The position numbers and the translations under genes were made by a program. From Candidatus Rhodoferax bjergmarkensis (lineage in GTDB: Bacteria; Pseudomonadota; Gammaproteobacteria; Burkholderiales; Burkholderiaceae_C): a stretch of 64,000 bases of DNA. The notes beneath the pieces were generated by a model that was given only the letters and a program-made list of their open reading frames with translations, was not told the DNA's origin and made no database searches. The DNA is taken from positions 186,001 to 250,000 of the forward strand of contig JADJFX010000035.1 in NCBI GenBank assembly GCA_016708345.1, written 5' to 3'. Positions 10,693-19,354 of the stretch are shown piece by piece; the first letter of the stretch is position 1, and each line of letters begins with the position of its first letter.

Positions 10693-11622
10693 ATGAATAT
10701 TTCCAAAGAAAAACTGTCAAAGGCACGCGTTCTGGTGGTCGGCGACGTGATGCTGGACCGCTATTGGTATGGCGCGGTTGACCGCATTTCCCCCGAGGCT
10801 CCCGTGCCGGTTGTGCGCATCACCCGTGAAGAAGAACGCAATGGCGGTGCAGCCAATGTCGCCTACAACATCGTGACTCTGGGCGCACAGTCTTCGCTGC
10901 TCACCGTGGTCGGTGAAGACGAAGCCAGTCACAAACTGGAAGCGCTGGTGGCGGGTACCGGCATCCAAACGTACTTCGGTCGCGATCCAGATCTCAAAAC
11001 AACCGTCAAGTTGAGGGTCATTGGTCGGCAACAGCAACTCTTGCGAGTTGACTTTGAAAACACACCCAAAACAGAAATTCTGGCCTCTCAAAGTGCTGCC
11101 TTTGCCACATTGATGCCTGAACACGACGCGGTTCTTTTTTCCGACTACGGCAAAGGTGGTTTGGCACATGTCAGTGACATGATCGAAAAGGCACGCGCAG
11201 TAGGTAAACCCATATTGATCGATCCCAAGGGTAGCGATTTTTCACGCTACAAAAATGCGAACGTCATCACCCCCAACCGCCTGGAGTTGCAACAGGTCAT
11301 CGGCCCATGGTTGAATGAGTCTGATCTTCAAAACAAGTGCCAGAACCTGCGCGAACAATTGGGGCTCACGGCTGTTTTGCTGACCCGCAGCGAAGAGGGC
11401 ATGACACTGTTTGACAGCCAAGGTCAACTGCACGTCAATGCCCAAGCACGTGAGGTTTTTGACGTCACTGGCGCTGGCGACACCGTCATCGCCACCATGG
11501 CAGCTTTGGTGGCAGCGGGCATGAGCATGCGCAAGGCGCTGCCCCTAGCTAACCGCGCTGGCGGCTTGGTGGTTGGCAAATTTGGCACGGCCACCGTTTC
11601 TTATGAGGAGTTGTTTGAATGA
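10693..11622 (+). CDS. rfaE1: D-glycero-beta-D-manno-heptose-7-phosphate kinase
   Basis: PfkB/ribokinase-family enzyme (309 residues) that phosphorylates heptose 7-phosphate at C1 on the way to ADP-heptose for the LPS inner core. Motifs: GDVMLDRYWYG near the N-terminus, RNGGAANVAYN for sugar binding, and DVTGAGDTVIA with the catalytic Asp. E. coli HldE has a second, nucleotidyltransferase domain; this protein stops after the kinase, so a separate adenylyltransferase (HldC/RfaE2) should exist elsewhere. ATG 10693 is chosen over an upstream in-frame start inside lapB. It overlaps hldD by four bases (ATGA). Confidence 0.95.
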   Translation: MNISKEKLSKARVLVVGDVMLDRYWYGAVDRISPEAPVPVVRITREEERNGGAANVAYNIVTLGAQSSLLTVVGEDEASHKLEALVAGTGIQTYFGRDPDLKTTVKLRVIGRQQQLLRVDFENTPKTEILASQSAAFATLMPEHDAVLFSDYGKGGLAHVSDMIEKARAVGKPILIDPKGSDFSRYKNANVITPNRLELQQVIGPWLNESDLQNKCQNLREQLGLTAVLLTRSEEGMTLFDSQGQLHVNAQAREVFDVTGAGDTVIATMAALVAAGMSMRKALPLANRAGGLVVGKFGTATVSYEELFE

Positions 11623-12647
11623 CCCGAATCGTGGTAACCGGCGCTGCCGGTTTTATTGGCAGCAATTTGATCAAAGGATTGAATGCACGCGGCATCAACG
11701 ACATCATCGCAGTGGATGACCTGACCCAAGGCGACAAGTTTCGCAATCTCGCCGATCTAAAAATTGCAGACTACCTGGACGCCAGCGTGTTCTATGACAT
11801 GTTCGCCAGCGGTTCCTTTGGTCAGGTGGAAGCCGTATTTCACGAAGGTGCTTGCAGTGACACCATGGAAACCAATGGCAAGTACATGATGGACAACAAC
11901 TACACGCTGTCTTGCAGCTTGTTCCATGCCTGTCAAAAACGCGGTGCCCGCCTGTTGTACGCCTCCAGTGCCGCCACCTACGGCGGCTCCGACACGTTCC
12001 GCGAGGACCCGATTTTTGAGCACCCCTTGAATGTCTATGGTTACTCCAAACTGCTGTTTGACCAACGAATGCGACGCGAATGCGGCATCGACTTTCATCG
12101 CTCGATCGCCGGAAAAATCAGTCAGGTTGTGGGCTTTCGTTATTTCAATGTTTATGGTCCGCGAGAGCAGCACAAAGGTCGCATGGCGAGCGTAGCGTTT
12201 CACCAGTTCAACCAGTTTAAGGCCGAGGGGAAGGTCAAACTGTTCGGCGACTACGGTGGCTACGGCGCTGGCTCACAGATGCGGGATTTTGTCTTTATTG
12301 ACGATGTCGTGGCTGTCAACCTCTGGTTTTTCGACCACCCAGCCAAGTCTGGTATTTTCAATTTAGGCACAGGCCGGGCGCAACCATTCAACGATGTTGC
12401 CAGCTCCGTTGTCAATGCCCTGCGCGCCGTCCAGGGTCAAGCCCCACTGCCCTTGCAGGACATCATTGCCCAAGGATTGATTGAGTATGTTGCCTTTCCA
12501 GATGCGCTGCGCGGCAAGTACCAGTGCTACACGCAGGCCGACTTGACAGCCCTGCGCGCGACCGGATGCGATCACCCTTTTTCGGATGTACAGTCTGGCG
12601 TAGAACAATACGTTCAAACACTCACAAGTCAACCCTCAAGGATCTGA
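11619..12647 (+). CDS. hldD: ADP-L-glycero-D-manno-heptose 6-epimerase
   Basis: SDR-family epimerase that converts ADP-D,D-heptose to ADP-L,D-heptose, the last step of the LPS core heptose precursor pathway; cytosolic. 342 residues. The N-terminal NADP-binding motif is VTGAAGFIGSNL, and the catalytic Tyr-Lys pair lies in NVYGYSKLLFDQ. The start overlaps the kinase stop, so kinase and epimerase are co-translated. Slightly longer than E. coli HldD (310 residues). Confidence 0.96.
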   Translation: MTRIVVTGAAGFIGSNLIKGLNARGINDIIAVDDLTQGDKFRNLADLKIADYLDASVFYDMFASGSFGQVEAVFHEGACSDTMETNGKYMMDNNYTLSCSLFHACQKRGARLLYASSAATYGGSDTFREDPIFEHPLNVYGYSKLLFDQRMRRECGIDFHRSIAGKISQVVGFRYFNVYGPREQHKGRMASVAFHQFNQFKAEGKVKLFGDYGGYGAGSQMRDFVFIDDVVAVNLWFFDHPAKSGIFNLGTGRAQPFNDVASSVVNALRAVQGQAPLPLQDIIAQGLIEYVAFPDALRGKYQCYTQADLTALRATGCDHPFSDVQSGVEQYVQTLTSQPSRI

Positions 12648-12719
12648 TTTCGTTGCAGCATGCGTTCCACCGAGGATTCATGTCAGAGTTTTTTATTTTT
12701 ATTTTTAAGGAGATGATTT

Positions 12720-13097
12720 ATGTTGAAGAAAATTTTTACCGTGATGGTCATGTTGTATACGGCCGCCTGCTTTGCTGCAGTTGATGTAAACAAAGCGACC
12801 GCTGCTGACCTCGACAGCGTCAAAGGCATCGGCCCCGCCATTTCCACCAAAATTCTTGACGAACGCAAGAAGGGCGAGTTCAAGGACTGGGGTGACTTCA
12901 TTGCACGCGTCAAGGGTGTCGGCGAAGGCAACGCCGCTAAATTCTCGAGCGAAGGATTGACTGTTGGCGGCGCTACCTTCAAAGGTGCAGCGGCAGCACC
13001 AGCAGCCAAGAAAACTGAGAAATCGGCAGGTAAAGACGACAAGAAAGACCTGAAAGCCGAGGTTGCTAAACCAGCCGCTAGCGCAGCCAAAAAATAG
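12720..13097 (+). CDS. ComEA-like helix-hairpin-helix protein
   Basis: 125-residue exported protein. A signal peptide (residues 1 to about 19, cut near CFA-AVD) is followed by a tandem helix-hairpin-helix DNA-binding module (VNKATAADLDSVKGIGPAIS ... GVGEGNAAKF) like that of ComEA, the periplasmic DNA receptor of natural transformation. The C-terminal 40 residues are Ala/Lys-rich and low-complexity, with many 'AAK' groups. A good ribosome site (AAGGAG) lies nine bases before the ATG. The strong terminator downstream makes it a separate unit. No other com genes are near, so a role in DNA uptake is inferred only from the domain. Confidence 0.8.
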   Translation: MLKKIFTVMVMLYTAACFAAVDVNKATAADLDSVKGIGPAISTKILDERKKGEFKDWGDFIARVKGVGEGNAAKFSSEGLTVGGATFKGAAAAPAAKKTEKSAGKDDKKDLKAEVAKPAASAAKK

Positions 13098-13106
13098 AAT
13101 TATTCT

Positions 13107-13146
13107 GCGCAATAAAAGACCCGCTTCGGCGGGTTTTTTATTGCGC
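13107..13146 (+). terminator. Terminator after the ComEA-like gene
   Basis: Eighteen-base arms with one mismatch (13107-13124 and 13129-13146) closed by a TTCG tetraloop. A T-run lies in the descending arm and a matching A-run in the ascending arm, so it can terminate in both directions. Confidence 0.92.
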
Positions 13147-13330
13147 GCTGTGCGATGAACATCAACTGACGAATTCAACAAATGTGCTGGTTAAAAAATT
13201 CCAGCAAAAACAGTCGTTTTTTTGCAGAAAACACAGGGATTACACCAAGGCAAATGCAAACATGCCTATGCTAATCTGCCCTTGGCAATCGACGTAACAC
13301 AGTTCTTTCGAGACAAACCGAGCAAACACC

Positions 13331-16153
13331 ATGCCTATACGAATCGTCTATTTATTCTTGTTGTTGATGAGTCTGCTGGGTGTAACACCCAGCGTCATTG
13401 CCGCAAACGCCCAACCGGGTTGTACATCCTGCAAAATTCATGTCGACAGCTTGGACCACCCCGTCCACCTGAAAGGCAAATGGCTCTTTACCCGCGATGA
13501 TGCACCGGAAAACAAAAACGTGGGCATCGACACCTCGGCATGGAAACTGGCCAAGACGCCAGGGCCATGGAAGGGAATTTACGAGGACAAAAAGAACTTC
13601 AACATCGGCTGGTACCGTGGCAACCTGGAGTTCGATCCCAAGTTGAGTGGCCAGGAAGTGGTCTTCCTGATCAATGCCTACATGGGACGCGTCAACGTCT
13701 ATGTGGACGGCAAAGAGGTATACACCCGGCCGAACAACATCAACGTCTCACGCTACTACTCGACCCAAGCCATTCCAGTGCGCTTCATGGTCACACAGCC
13801 GCACAATGAGATTGCCATTCGTATCGACACCCCGCTGATGACAGGCGTCTACGCCCTGCCGTTTGAACTGCGCAAATACAACCAACATGATCTGAGCTTG
13901 GTGGCCTACCAAATGATGGGCGGTGAAATCCGCATGATCGTTTCGTATGTTGCGCTGTTCTTTGGCTTTTTCTTCCTGTTGGTGTACGCCAAGACCAAGT
14001 ACAGCCTGTACCTGGTGTGTGCAGGAACCAGCATTCTGATCTTCCCCTTCTTTGCATCGCCAGGGGACTATTTCCTGAGCATGTTTTCTCCGGAAACCAT
14101 GCTGTACCTGCATTACACAGGTATTTGTGCAGACTTCGGTTTCTTCATCTTTGCCCAGTACTACTACAAGTTTTACCCACGGGCCAACTGGATTGTTGGT
14201 TCCTTGCTGGCCCTGATGGGCTTGACCATTGGTTCGATGGCCATCTTTCCCAACATTAACTTGTTCCAGCACATTCGTGGCATTTACTTCATCGGCATAT
14301 TGGTCGCAGGTCTTTTCGCTTGCTACTTCCTCACAAGAGCCGTGCTTAACTTGAAACAAGGTGCCGGCATCCTCTTGTTTGGCCTTCTGGCCTTTACCCT
14401 CACCGGCGCGAACGACGTTTTCCTCGCCCTGGGCGTCATCCAGTCCCTGCCCGTCGCCTTTTTCGGCGTGGTGATCGCGATTTTCACCATGCTGTGGGCC
14501 GCCTCCATCACCTTTGCCAACACTTTTGTGGAAAACAGACGCTTGGTCAAAGACTTGAAGGTCTTGAACGACGGACTGGAAGACCTGGTCACCGAGCGCA
14601 CGGCCCAGCTGGCGCAAAAAACCAACGACATCCAGGCCATGATGCAAAACATGCCGCAAGGCGTGTTGACGGTGATGTCAAGCGGCATCATCCACCCCGA
14701 ATACTCGGCCTACTTGGAAACCATTTTTGAAACCAAGAAAATTGCCGGCAAGAGCGTAATGAAACTGGTTTTTGTCAACACCAACCTCGGTTCCGACCCC
14801 TTGTCACAGATTGAGGCCACCATCGACGCCTGTATTGGTGAAGACCGAATGAACTTCGAGTTCAATTCACACCTGTTGGTCACCGAGTTTGACAAGAAAA
14901 TGTCTGATGGCCGGGTCAAGTCGATTGAACTGAGCTGGTCGCCGATTTGCAATGACCAAGACGTGGTTGAAAAAATCATGCTGTGCGCCCGCGATGTCAC
15001 CGAATTCAAGCGTTTGGGCGCAGAAGCCAATGCACAAAAACGCGAGCTCGAAATCATCGGCGAAATCCTTTCCGTCAGTCAGGAAAAATTCCAGGAGTTT
15101 GTCGACAGCTCCTACCAGTTTGTTGAAGAAAACGATGCACTGGTTCGTAAAACCAAGGGCAAAGACGAGAAGGTCATCGGTGTTTTGTTCCGTAATATGC
15201 ACACCATCAAAGGCAATGCACGCACTTATGGCCTGTTGCACATGACCAACGTGGTGCATGAAACCGAGCAGAGTTACCATGAACTTCGTCAAAATCCCGA
15301 AACAGTCTGGGATTCCGAAAAACAGGCTAAACAGTTGGCTGAGGTGAGGACCTTGGTTGACGAATACGCGAAGATCAGCAGTACCACATTGGGTCGCAAA
15401 GGTCCTGGTCGCCGGGGTAACGTTGAGCGCTTCCTGATGGTCGATAAAGATCAGCTCACGCACACACTGCAACTCGTCAAGTCTGTAGACCAAAACGACA
15501 TTGCGGCACTGCGTTCAGCACTCGCCCAGGTTGATACGACATTGAGCATGGTCGGTACCGACAAGATCGACAACATCCTGGCCGGGGTGATCGAATCCAT
15601 GCCGTCTCTGGCCAAGGAATTGGGCAAGGAGCCCCCGATTATCAAAATTGAAGACCATGACATTGCCGTGCGCAATCAGATCAACAGTTTGCTCAAGAAT
15701 CTTTTCGTGCACGTACTGCGCAACTCCATTGACCACGGGCTTGAAACGGCCGCAGTGCGTCAGGCGGCCGGTAAGTCAGCTGTCGGTACCATTCGCCTGT
15801 CCATGTCGGTTGAAGGAGAAAAACTCAAGTTGTCAGTGCGGGACGATGGCCGTGGTCTGAACATCGCCAAAATACGACAAGTCGCCATCGAGAAAAAAAT
15901 GCTCACGGAAAGCGAAGCGGCTTTACCTGAAACCGTGGCACAAATGATCTTTGCATCGGGATTCTCAACAGCGGACAAGGTGACCGAAGTTTCTGGCCGC
16001 GGTGTGGGCATGGATGCGGTCAAAGGATTCCTCGAAAACGTGGGGGGGGTCGCACAGATTCACTTCCTCGACAACAACTCAAGTGCTGACTTCCGTCCCT
16101 TCGAGCTCGTCATTTCGCTGCCTGGAAAGTTCGCGGTGCAAGCACACGATTAG
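13331..16153 (+). CDS. 7TM sensor / HPt / CheA-type histidine kinase
   Basis: 940-residue membrane kinase of unusual build. Residues 1-24: signal peptide. About 35-180: extracellular beta-rich domain resembling the jelly-roll sensor of 7TMR-DISM receptors. About 195-395: seven transmembrane helices. About 398-440: coiled coil. About 440-555: PAS-like region. About 575-690: HPt domain with NMHTIKGNARTYG (phospho-acceptor His624). About 740-935: CheA-type ATPase with the N box HVLRNSIDHGLE (His794), VRDDGRGLN and GRGVGMDAV. There is no classical dimerising H-box and no C-terminal CheW-like domain. The kinase thus likely trans-phosphorylates its own HPt, as CheA does, while sensing its ligand directly. 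Four signalling genes follow on the same strand. The ligand is unknown. Confidence 0.85.
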   Translation: MPIRIVYLFLLLMSLLGVTPSVIAANAQPGCTSCKIHVDSLDHPVHLKGKWLFTRDDAPENKNVGIDTSAWKLAKTPGPWKGIYEDKKNFNIGWYRGNLEFDPKLSGQEVVFLINAYMGRVNVYVDGKEVYTRPNNINVSRYYSTQAIPVRFMVTQPHNEIAIRIDTPLMTGVYALPFELRKYNQHDLSLVAYQMMGGEIRMIVSYVALFFGFFFLLVYAKTKYSLYLVCAGTSILIFPFFASPGDYFLSMFSPETMLYLHYTGICADFGFFIFAQYYYKFYPRANWIVGSLLALMGLTIGSMAIFPNINLFQHIRGIYFIGILVAGLFACYFLTRAVLNLKQGAGILLFGLLAFTLTGANDVFLALGVIQSLPVAFFGVVIAIFTMLWAASITFANTFVENRRLVKDLKVLNDGLEDLVTERTAQLAQKTNDIQAMMQNMPQGVLTVMSSGIIHPEYSAYLETIFETKKIAGKSVMKLVFVNTNLGSDPLSQIEATIDACIGEDRMNFEFNSHLLVTEFDKKMSDGRVKSIELSWSPICNDQDVVEKIMLCARDVTEFKRLGAEANAQKRELEIIGEILSVSQEKFQEFVDSSYQFVEENDALVRKTKGKDEKVIGVLFRNMHTIKGNARTYGLLHMTNVVHETEQSYHELRQNPETVWDSEKQAKQLAEVRTLVDEYAKISSTTLGRKGPGRRGNVERFLMVDKDQLTHTLQLVKSVDQNDIAALRSALAQVDTTLSMVGTDKIDNILAGVIESMPSLAKELGKEPPIIKIEDHDIAVRNQINSLLKNLFVHVLRNSIDHGLETAAVRQAAGKSAVGTIRLSMSVEGEKLKLSVRDDGRGLNIAKIRQVAIEKKMLTESEAALPETVAQMIFASGFSTADKVTEVSGRGVGMDAVKGFLENVGGVAQIHFLDNNSSADFRPFELVISLPGKFAVQAHD

Positions 16154-16356
16154 CCGGTCCTGAGTCATGCTCGCACTCTCTAATTCACCGACGTTGCCCA
16201 TGGAACGCCCGACGCCGCGTGAATCAAGATGGTGCGGCATGTCGAAGGGAGACTGGGCTGTAACAATCACCAGATAAGATGCAACGTAAGCGGTCAATAC
16301 CTTGGCACGTGACTCTTGAACAAATTGCAGAGCACAACGACTGATGCTTGAACACC
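16154..16356 (+). other. Gap between kinase and MCP genes
   Basis: About 200 bases without an open frame. TGGCACG at 16303 recalls a sigma-54 -24 element, but the GC expected ten bases further on is TT, so I do not call a promoter. No terminator is evident, so read-through from the kinase gene is possible. Confidence 0.3.
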
Positions 16357-17076
16357 ATGCTTGATTCCTTTCTTTTCTTTCTATTTGGACTGCTTTGTGG
16401 TGCAGGCGTCATGGGATGGCACGCTTATAAGCTCAAGCAGTCCATGGCTTGCATGATGCCCATTGAACAAGCTGAACTGGTCGAACAGAATCTGCTGCAG
16501 GAAATTGAAACCCTGCAACAACAAATCGAACAGGATCAGCAATCCATCGAAGACGAAAAAAACGCAAGCCAGTCAGACATGCTTCATCTTCAGGAGGATC
16601 ACGAACAGCTGCTTGGTCAACTCAAACAACAGTATTCAGAAATCAAGTCTGGTGCGATGGGAAACTGCACCTCTTTGGCAAGCGAAATTTCCACCCTGCT
16701 CGGTTTGATCAAGACTTTTGAGCGTTGGCACGCAGACATGAACGTGCTGATCACCCACAACCGCGAAATGCACACCAAAAACGATGAGTTTTCTTCACTT
16801 GTGAGGCAGGTGGTCATTGTGACGCTAAACGCCTCAATTGAGGCAGCCCGTGCCGGTGAACTCGGCAGAGGATTTGCGGTGGTGGCGGATGAAATGAGAA
16901 CCTTGGCCACGCGTGCGGAAAATCTATCAAAAGATTTTCGCAGTAATCTTTACAAAAATGATTTGATTACAACGACCACATTTCAAGACCTGCAGGCAGG
17001 TGGCAAGATGATTATTGGTTCGGTTATTGGTCTGGACCTGATCAATAAGAAAACGCAAGAAACTTTGGTCGATTAG
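16357..17076 (+). CDS. Shortened membrane methyl-accepting chemotaxis-like protein
   Basis: 239 residues from ATG 16357 (a TTG nine bases upstream is an alternative). One N-terminal membrane helix (LFFLFGLLCGAGVMG), then a Gln/Glu-rich coiled coil (about residues 35-95), then the chemoreceptor hairpin tip (NASIEAARAGELGRGFAVVADEM). Normal MCPs continue for about 100 residues down the second helix; here the chain diverges soon after the tip and ends, so the second helix and its methylation sites are largely missing. No periplasmic sensor domain is present. It could link the upstream kinase to CheW-type partners, or act as a scaffold. Spacing of 12 bases to the next gene indicates an operon. 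Confidence 0.8.
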   Translation: MLDSFLFFLFGLLCGAGVMGWHAYKLKQSMACMMPIEQAELVEQNLLQEIETLQQQIEQDQQSIEDEKNASQSDMLHLQEDHEQLLGQLKQQYSEIKSGAMGNCTSLASEISTLLGLIKTFERWHADMNVLITHNREMHTKNDEFSSLVRQVVIVTLNASIEAARAGELGRGFAVVADEMRTLATRAENLSKDFRSNLYKNDLITTTTFQDLQAGGKMIIGSVIGLDLINKKTQETLVD

Positions 17077-17088
17077 ACAGTATTAGCC

Positions 17089-17643
17089 ATGATCAGCGAC
17101 TCAGCGCGAGAAGGTTTTAATCGACTGCTTTTACAGAGCCTCAAAGGCAGTCTGGCTCCCTCGACGGATGACGCTTTCGAGCTCACCGTATTGCCTGACT
17201 TGGGAGAGGTGAAAGAGAGTAAGTTCGTTATTTTGACAATTTCGTCATATCTATTTCGCCTGATGGTTTTGATTTATTTTTCACCCGACGAAACGACCAA
17301 AGAGCACTTCGCACGAATCAACAATGTTCCCGTTGCAGAAATGAACGAACAAGCTTTTTTTGATGCTATTGCGGAGCGCGGAAACATTTGCTGTGGCATA
17401 TTGAACCGGGATTTGGGGCATTACTTTCCGCATATGGGACTGTCAACACCGAATATTCTTGACAAAGAGTGTTCATCCAAACTGGACGTTTTGGGTTGCG
17501 GTCATATTCAGCACGTCAGGGTTGACATCAACAGCTCAGTCCATTTTCATGCCAGCATCTGCGTGTGTGACTATGCTGACTTGGATTTTGTTGTTGAAGT
17601 TTCCGAAGAGGAAGACAGCACGGGCGAATTGGAAATGTTCTAG
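17089..17643 (+). CDS. CheX-like protein
   Basis: 184-residue soluble protein. The family match is weak overall, but it carries the CheC/CheX/FliY phosphatase signature E-x2-N followed by a glycine: Glu96 and Asn99 in AERGNICCG. In known CheX these residues act on phospho-CheY. The C-terminus is acidic. A second CheX-like gene and a CheY lie directly downstream, which supports a role in dephosphorylating that CheY. Lower GC content than the metabolic genes around it. I infer the phosphatase role from the motif and neighbours. Confidence 0.6.
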   Translation: MISDSAREGFNRLLLQSLKGSLAPSTDDAFELTVLPDLGEVKESKFVILTISSYLFRLMVLIYFSPDETTKEHFARINNVPVAEMNEQAFFDAIAERGNICCGILNRDLGHYFPHMGLSTPNILDKECSSKLDVLGCGHIQHVRVDINSSVHFHASICVCDYADLDFVVEVSEEEDSTGELEMF

Positions 17644-17673
17644 TAAATGAAATCGGACTAAGAGGAAACATCC

Positions 17674-18654
17674 ATGGAAGATCAAGCGAAACTGGTAAGC
17701 AAAGTACTCATCTTGGACGGCGATATTGCTTGCCACGAAAAATTAAAAACTTTTTGTGACGAGAACAATCTGGTCGGACTGAAGGTTCAAGATGACAACG
17801 TGATGGCAGTGCTGAAATCAAATGTTGATTTAGGCGCAATTTTGCTGTCTGAAAATTTTTCTGACAAGGAGCATGGTGCTCTTGCCCTTGCACGCGCAAT
17901 GCATGCGGTACGGCCTGAGCTGCCCATTTTTCTGCGTCGGGAATCTGTGGATAATTTGAATGACCTTGGTGAAGATGACCAGCGATCCTTCAGTGCCGCC
18001 TACACCATCGACAGCATTGATACGCTGCGCAAGTCCATTGAGGAATCCATTTTTTGTCTGGAGTACCCCAATGCGTTGTTACGCGGCATCACCGAACTCA
18101 CCAAATCAGCATTAGAGAGTCAGTTTAAAGACATGACGGTCGAAGTTGCTACGCCTTACATCGTACGAGACCGGATTATTTTCGGTGAGCTGTTTACCTT
18201 GATTCCGATTGAAAGCAGTTGGTGTCGCGGATACTTGATGTTGCAAACAGAAGAAGAACTCTTGTTAAAACTCATCGAGACCGACCGAACGCACGTCAAT
18301 CCAGGGGACGGTGGAGATTTTAGAAGCGTCAATAACGTGCTGGGCGAGATTACAAACCTGATCTGGGGTGGGTTTAAGGCGCGCTATGTTGACTACAACG
18401 CCAACAACAACACGACCAACATGGCCCAAGTGCCCTTGATCATCAACCATTTGCACCGTTATATTTCCTTCGGGTCCGAAAAGCCGCAGTTGTGCTTCAA
18501 ATACACGCTGCTCGATCAAATTAACAAAGAGGCGCGGTCTTTGGTTATTTATCAGCGGTTTATTTTCAACTTGAGTTGGTCACCTGAGGATTTCAAAGAG
18601 AATCAAACCTCTGTTGAAGAACTGGTTGAACTAGGCGAGTTGGAACTGTTTTAA
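17674..18654 (+). CDS. Pseudo-receiver / CheX-like fusion protein
   Basis: 326 residues. The N-terminal 120 or so resemble a receiver domain (VLILDGDIACHEKLKTFC ... AILLSENFSD), but the position of the phospho-acceptor Asp is occupied by Ser/Glu, so it should not be phosphorylated in the normal way. From about residue 135 a CheX-like domain carries Glu225 and Asn228 in LGEITNLIWGG. The C-terminus ends in acidic LGELELF, resembling the acidic end (TGELEMF) of the CheX-like protein before it, so the two may bind a common partner through the tail. Preceded by AAGAGG ribosome site. Function inferred. Confidence 0.6.
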   Translation: MEDQAKLVSKVLILDGDIACHEKLKTFCDENNLVGLKVQDDNVMAVLKSNVDLGAILLSENFSDKEHGALALARAMHAVRPELPIFLRRESVDNLNDLGEDDQRSFSAAYTIDSIDTLRKSIEESIFCLEYPNALLRGITELTKSALESQFKDMTVEVATPYIVRDRIIFGELFTLIPIESSWCRGYLMLQTEEELLLKLIETDRTHVNPGDGGDFRSVNNVLGEITNLIWGGFKARYVDYNANNNTTNMAQVPLIINHLHRYISFGSEKPQLCFKYTLLDQINKEARSLVIYQRFIFNLSWSPEDFKENQTSVEELVELGELELF

Positions 18655-18684
18655 TTGTTTTAGTTGTTTTTTTGAAAGGCTATC

Positions 18685-19053
18685 ATGGCTCAAATTTTAG
18701 TGGTTGATGATTCCAGCACCGTCCGCAATGAAGTGGGCGATTTTCTGAAAAAAAATGGCCTGACGGTGACCTTGGCTGTGGATGGGCAAGACGGTCTGGC
18801 CAAACTCAAAGGCGACCCCAGCATCAAGCTGATCGTCAGCGACGTGAACATGCCCAATATGGACGGCCTGACCATGTCGGAAAAAATTCGCAATGAATTG
18901 AAAAACAGCACTGTCAACATCATCATGTTGACGACAGAAAGCTCACCGGTCATGAAGGAACGGGGCAAGGCAGCTGGCATCAAGGGCTGGATCGTCAAGC
19001 CGTTCAAAGGTGATGCCGTTCTGGCTACCTTCAAAAAACTCGCCGGAGCCTGA
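18685..19053 (+). CDS. CheY-like response regulator
   Basis: 122-residue stand-alone receiver. All catalytic residues are present: Asp8 and Asp9 (VVDDSS), phospho-acceptor Asp53 (SDVNMPNMDG), Thr83/Thr84 and Lys105 (VKPF). It has no output domain, so it should work by protein-protein contact, as CheY does at the flagellar motor or another target. It is the last gene of the five-gene cassette and the likely phosphate sink of the HPt kinase. The flagellar CheY of this organism, if it has one, is probably elsewhere because no other che or fli genes are near. Confidence 0.9.
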   Translation: MAQILVVDDSSTVRNEVGDFLKKNGLTVTLAVDGQDGLAKLKGDPSIKLIVSDVNMPNMDGLTMSEKIRNELKNSTVNIIMLTTESSPVMKERGKAAGIKGWIVKPFKGDAVLATFKKLAGA

Positions 19054-19076
19054 TTCGTCGAATATCAGCCAAGATT

Positions 19077-19096
19077 GCCGGGGGGCGACTCCCGGC
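19077..19096 (+). terminator. Hairpin after the signalling cassette
   Basis: GCCGGG at 19077-19082 pairs with CCCGGC at 19091-19096. No T-run follows, so it may be a weak or Rho-assisted terminator. Confidence 0.45.
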
Positions 19097-19268
19097 GATC
19101 AGCGCCGTCGCACCTCATGCGTCATTCTGAAGGCCCATCCATTCGACATTTCGCACGAAGCTGCAGACGGTGCTTTAGCTTGCCCCCTCCAGCAGAACTA
19201 TTCGCGGCAATAGCCGAGTCGACCAAAAGCTGATGGTTGGCATATCTGTTGCAAAAAGTCTCTCCTAT

Positions 19269-19322
19269 GCTATATATTCAATAGCTGCTTGCGCTTTATT
19301 AGCGTGCGCTAGGGCGTGATTT
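19269..19322 (+). repeat. Repeat family A, copy 3 (upstream of modA)
   Basis: GCTATATATTCAATAGC followed by TGCTTGCGCTTTATTAGCG and TGCGCTAGGGC: a full family A element just upstream of modA. Confidence 0.8.
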
Positions 19323-19354
19323 TGCTTGTAATTTTGACCCAGTATCCGCACCCT

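Larger units (their letters stand above)
19054..19354 (+). other. Gap between signalling cassette and modA
   Basis: Holds a hairpin at 19077-19096 and family A repeat copy 3 near its right end. The middle part shows no open frame with a recognisable product. The modA promoter probably lies in the last 100 bases; no clear ModE operator was found. Confidence 0.4.

Noticed and set aside
13186..13205. GCTGG/CCAGC inverted repeat upstream of the 7TM kinase
   Set aside because: Only five perfect base pairs with a ten-base A/T loop; expected by chance.
16303..16320. Possible sigma-54 promoter (TGGCACG) before the MCP gene
   Set aside because: The -12 GC is replaced by TT at the required ten-base spacing.
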